DNA of 64,000 nucleotides from Conus ventricosus (Eukaryota; Mollusca; Gastropoda; Neogastropoda; Conidae): NCBI GenBank assembly GCA_018398815.1, contig CM031614.1, positions 48,986,405 to 49,050,404 of the forward strand, read 5' to 3'. Shown piece by piece: positions 62,056 to 64,000 of this stretch (position 1 is its first letter; each line of letters starts with the position of its first letter). The notes under the pieces were generated by a model. It saw only the letters and a program-made list of their open reading frames with translations, ran no database searches and was not told where the DNA came from. The position numbers and the translations under genes were made by a program.

Positions 62056-62684
62056 ACGGGGTATTGATGACATAAATAGAGAGGATGGTAGACATGGATC
62101 TATGGTATGATATGCATGGATACAGGATGGTGGACATGGATACACGATACAGAAGACACGAATGCAGGGTTTATGGTAGACATGGATACGGGGGCGTTGG
62201 TGACATAAATAGAGAGGATGGTGACCATAGAAACAGGTGATGGTGACAAGTATACAAAGGTTGGTGGACGTGGATACTGTGGATAGTGGACATAAATACA
62301 AGGTATGGTGGACATGAATGCAGAAGATAACGATCATGGATACAAAGTATGATGGAAATAGATACAGGGTATGGTAGTCATGGATACAAGGTATGGTGTA
62401 CATAGATACAGGGTTTGGTGGACATGGATACCGGGTATGGTGTCTGTAAACACCAGGAATGGTGTGTACATACAGACAGGGTATAGTGGACTTGGATACC
62501 GGGTATGGTGTCTGTAAACACCGTGGATGGTGGACATTGATACATGGTATAGAGGACATAAATATAGGGCATGATGGACATGGATACAGGAAATCGTGAA
62601 CATGAATACAGGTATAGCGGACATGGAAACAGGGATGGTAGTCGTGCATGAGGGGGGACACTAGCACTAGTGAGATGGCGGACA
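62056..62684 (+). repeat. 22-bp minisatellite, diverged spacer block
   Basis: Irregular units between two homogeneous blocks, with a repeated GGTATGGTGTCTGTAAACAC segment near 62434 and 62501. Confidence 0.9.
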
Positions 62685-64000
62685 TGGATTCATGGTATGG
62701 TGGACGTGGATTCATGGTATGGTGGACGTGGATTCATGGTATGGTGGACATGGATTCATGGTATGGTGGACATGGATTCATGGTATGGCGGACATGGATT
62801 CATGGTATGGTGGACATGGATTCATGGTATGGCGGACATGGATACAGGGTATGGTGGACATGGATACAGGGTATGGTGGCATGGATACAGGGTTGGTAGA
62901 CATGGATACAGGGTATGGTGGACAAGGATACAGGGTATGGTGGACATGGATACAGGGTTATGGTGGACATGGATACAGGGTATGGTGGACGTGGATACAG
63001 GGTATGGTGGACATGGATACAGGGTATGGTGGACGTGGAACAGGGTATGGTGGACATGGATTCAGGGTATGGTGGACATGGATTCATGGTATGGTGGACA
63101 TGGATACAGGGTATGGTGGACGTGGATTCAGGGTATGGTGGACTTGGATACAGGGTATGGTGGACGTGGATACAGGGTATGGTGGACGTGGATACAGGGT
63201 ATGGTGGACAAGGATACAGGGTATGGTGGACATGGATACAGGGTATGGTGGACATGGATACAGGGTATGGTGGACAAGGATACAGGGTATGGTGGACATG
63301 GATACAGGGTATGGTGGACAAGGATACAGGGTATGGTGGACAGGGATACAGGGTATGGTGGACGTGGATACAGGGTATGGAGGACAAGGATACAGGGTAT
63401 GGTGGACATGGATACAGGGTATGGTGGACGTGGATACAGGGTATGGTGGACATGGATACAGGGTATGGTGGACGTGGATACGGGGTATGGTGGACGTGGA
63501 TACAGGGTATGGTGGACATGGATACAGGGTTATGGTGGACATGGATACAGAGAAAGGTTGTACTTGGATACAGGGTATGGTGGACAGGGATACAGGGTAT
63601 GGTGGACCTGGATACAGGGTATGGTGGACAAGGATACAGGTTATGGTGGACATGGATACAGGGTATGGTGGACATGGATACAGGGTATGGTGGACATGGA
63701 TACAGGGGTAGAGTGGACATAGATACAGGGTATGGTGGACATGGATACAGGGTATGGCGGACATGGATACAGGGTATGGTGGACATGGATACAGGGTATG
63801 GTGGACATTGATACAGGGTATGGTGGACATGGATACAGGGTAAGGTGTACATGGATACAGGGTAAGGTGGACATGGATACAGGGCATGGTGGACATGGAT
63901 ACATGGTATGGTGGACATGGATACAGGGTAAGGTGGACATGTCTACAGGGTATGGTGGACGTGGATACAGGGTATGGTGGACATGTCTACAGGGTATGGT
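62685..64000 (+). repeat. 22-bp minisatellite, youngest block, running off the window
   Basis: First a TTCATGG variant (62690-62830), then near-perfect GGATACAGGGTATGGTGG units with mainly ACAT, ACGT or ACAA differences. It continues past the window end. Confidence 0.95.

Noticed and set aside
59856..62075. 739-codon open frame and overlapping long frames on both strands
   Set aside because: A 43-bp period (not divisible by three) cycles all frames through the same stop-free units; the frames reflect the minisatellite.
62670..63918. Long repetitive protein frames of 339-372 codons on both strands
   Set aside because: Same artefact from the 22-bp period.
57451..64000. CRISPR-like array of short repeats
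   Set aside because: Units are contiguous with no unique spacers, and the context is eukaryotic.

Overview
This is a repeat-dominated eukaryotic window, with no operons, bacterial ribosome sites or compact genes. The best clue to the organism is a split secretory-toxin gene on the + strand. It has a TATA box with a non-coding first exon (24443-24534), an exon with an O-superfamily (O1-type) conotoxin signal peptide (32353-32451), and a terminal exon (43291-43540) with a dibasic LTKR processing site, a cysteine pattern C-x6-C-x6-CC-x2-C, a 3'UTR and AATAAA. I infer a cone snail (Conidae). The abundance of (TG)n, (GA)n and (TA)n microsatellites and of invertebrate-type LINEs fits a marine gastropod. 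The toxin gene looks broken: the expected initiator ATG is one base out of frame with the signal, and the mature-peptide frame has no sixth cysteine where one is expected. I found no propeptide exon.

Layout. 0.3-5.6 kb: a decayed Ty3/gypsy LTR retrotransposon (minus strand, 418-5068) with 5-bp target duplications, sitting in a truncated RTE-like LINE. 5.6-9.4 kb: no recognisable gene. 9.9-17.8 kb: three tandem copies of a roughly 2-kb unit. Copy A carries an 849-bp tRNA-headed SINE, whose empty site is preserved in copy B. Copy B carries a 1.2-kb element with 110-bp inverted ends. 18.4-19.9 kb: a CR1/Jockey-type LINE 3' half. 21.0-21.3 kb: a palindromic MITE-like element. 21.4-23.1 kb: a minus-strand LINE ORF1 whose N-terminus holds a 2A (DVEANPGP) motif.

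24.4-43.5 kb is the toxin locus. Its introns hold a perfect 58-bp-arm hairpin, a second CR1 3' end, homopolymer C/G tracts, a 36-39-bp minisatellite, an I-type LINE, a SINE-like insertion and two head-to-tail L2-type LINEs. 43.7-45.4 kb is a two-copy tandem duplication with small LINE tail insertions. 46.2-48.7 kb is a plus-strand I-type LINE (RT, RNase H, zinc-knuckle tail) interrupted by a second, inverted copy of the SINE. 50.2-52.9 kb is a tandem dimer of a foldback-like element. From 54.4 kb to the window end runs a 22-bp minisatellite array, itself split by a 1.55-kb foldback element (55901-57450) with a 6-bp target duplication. Because 22 is not a multiple of three, the array opens all reading frames and gives spurious ORFs of up to 739 codons.

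Apart from the toxin locus I see no convincing host protein gene. All other protein similarity belongs to retroelements. Family names rest on motif reading without database searches.
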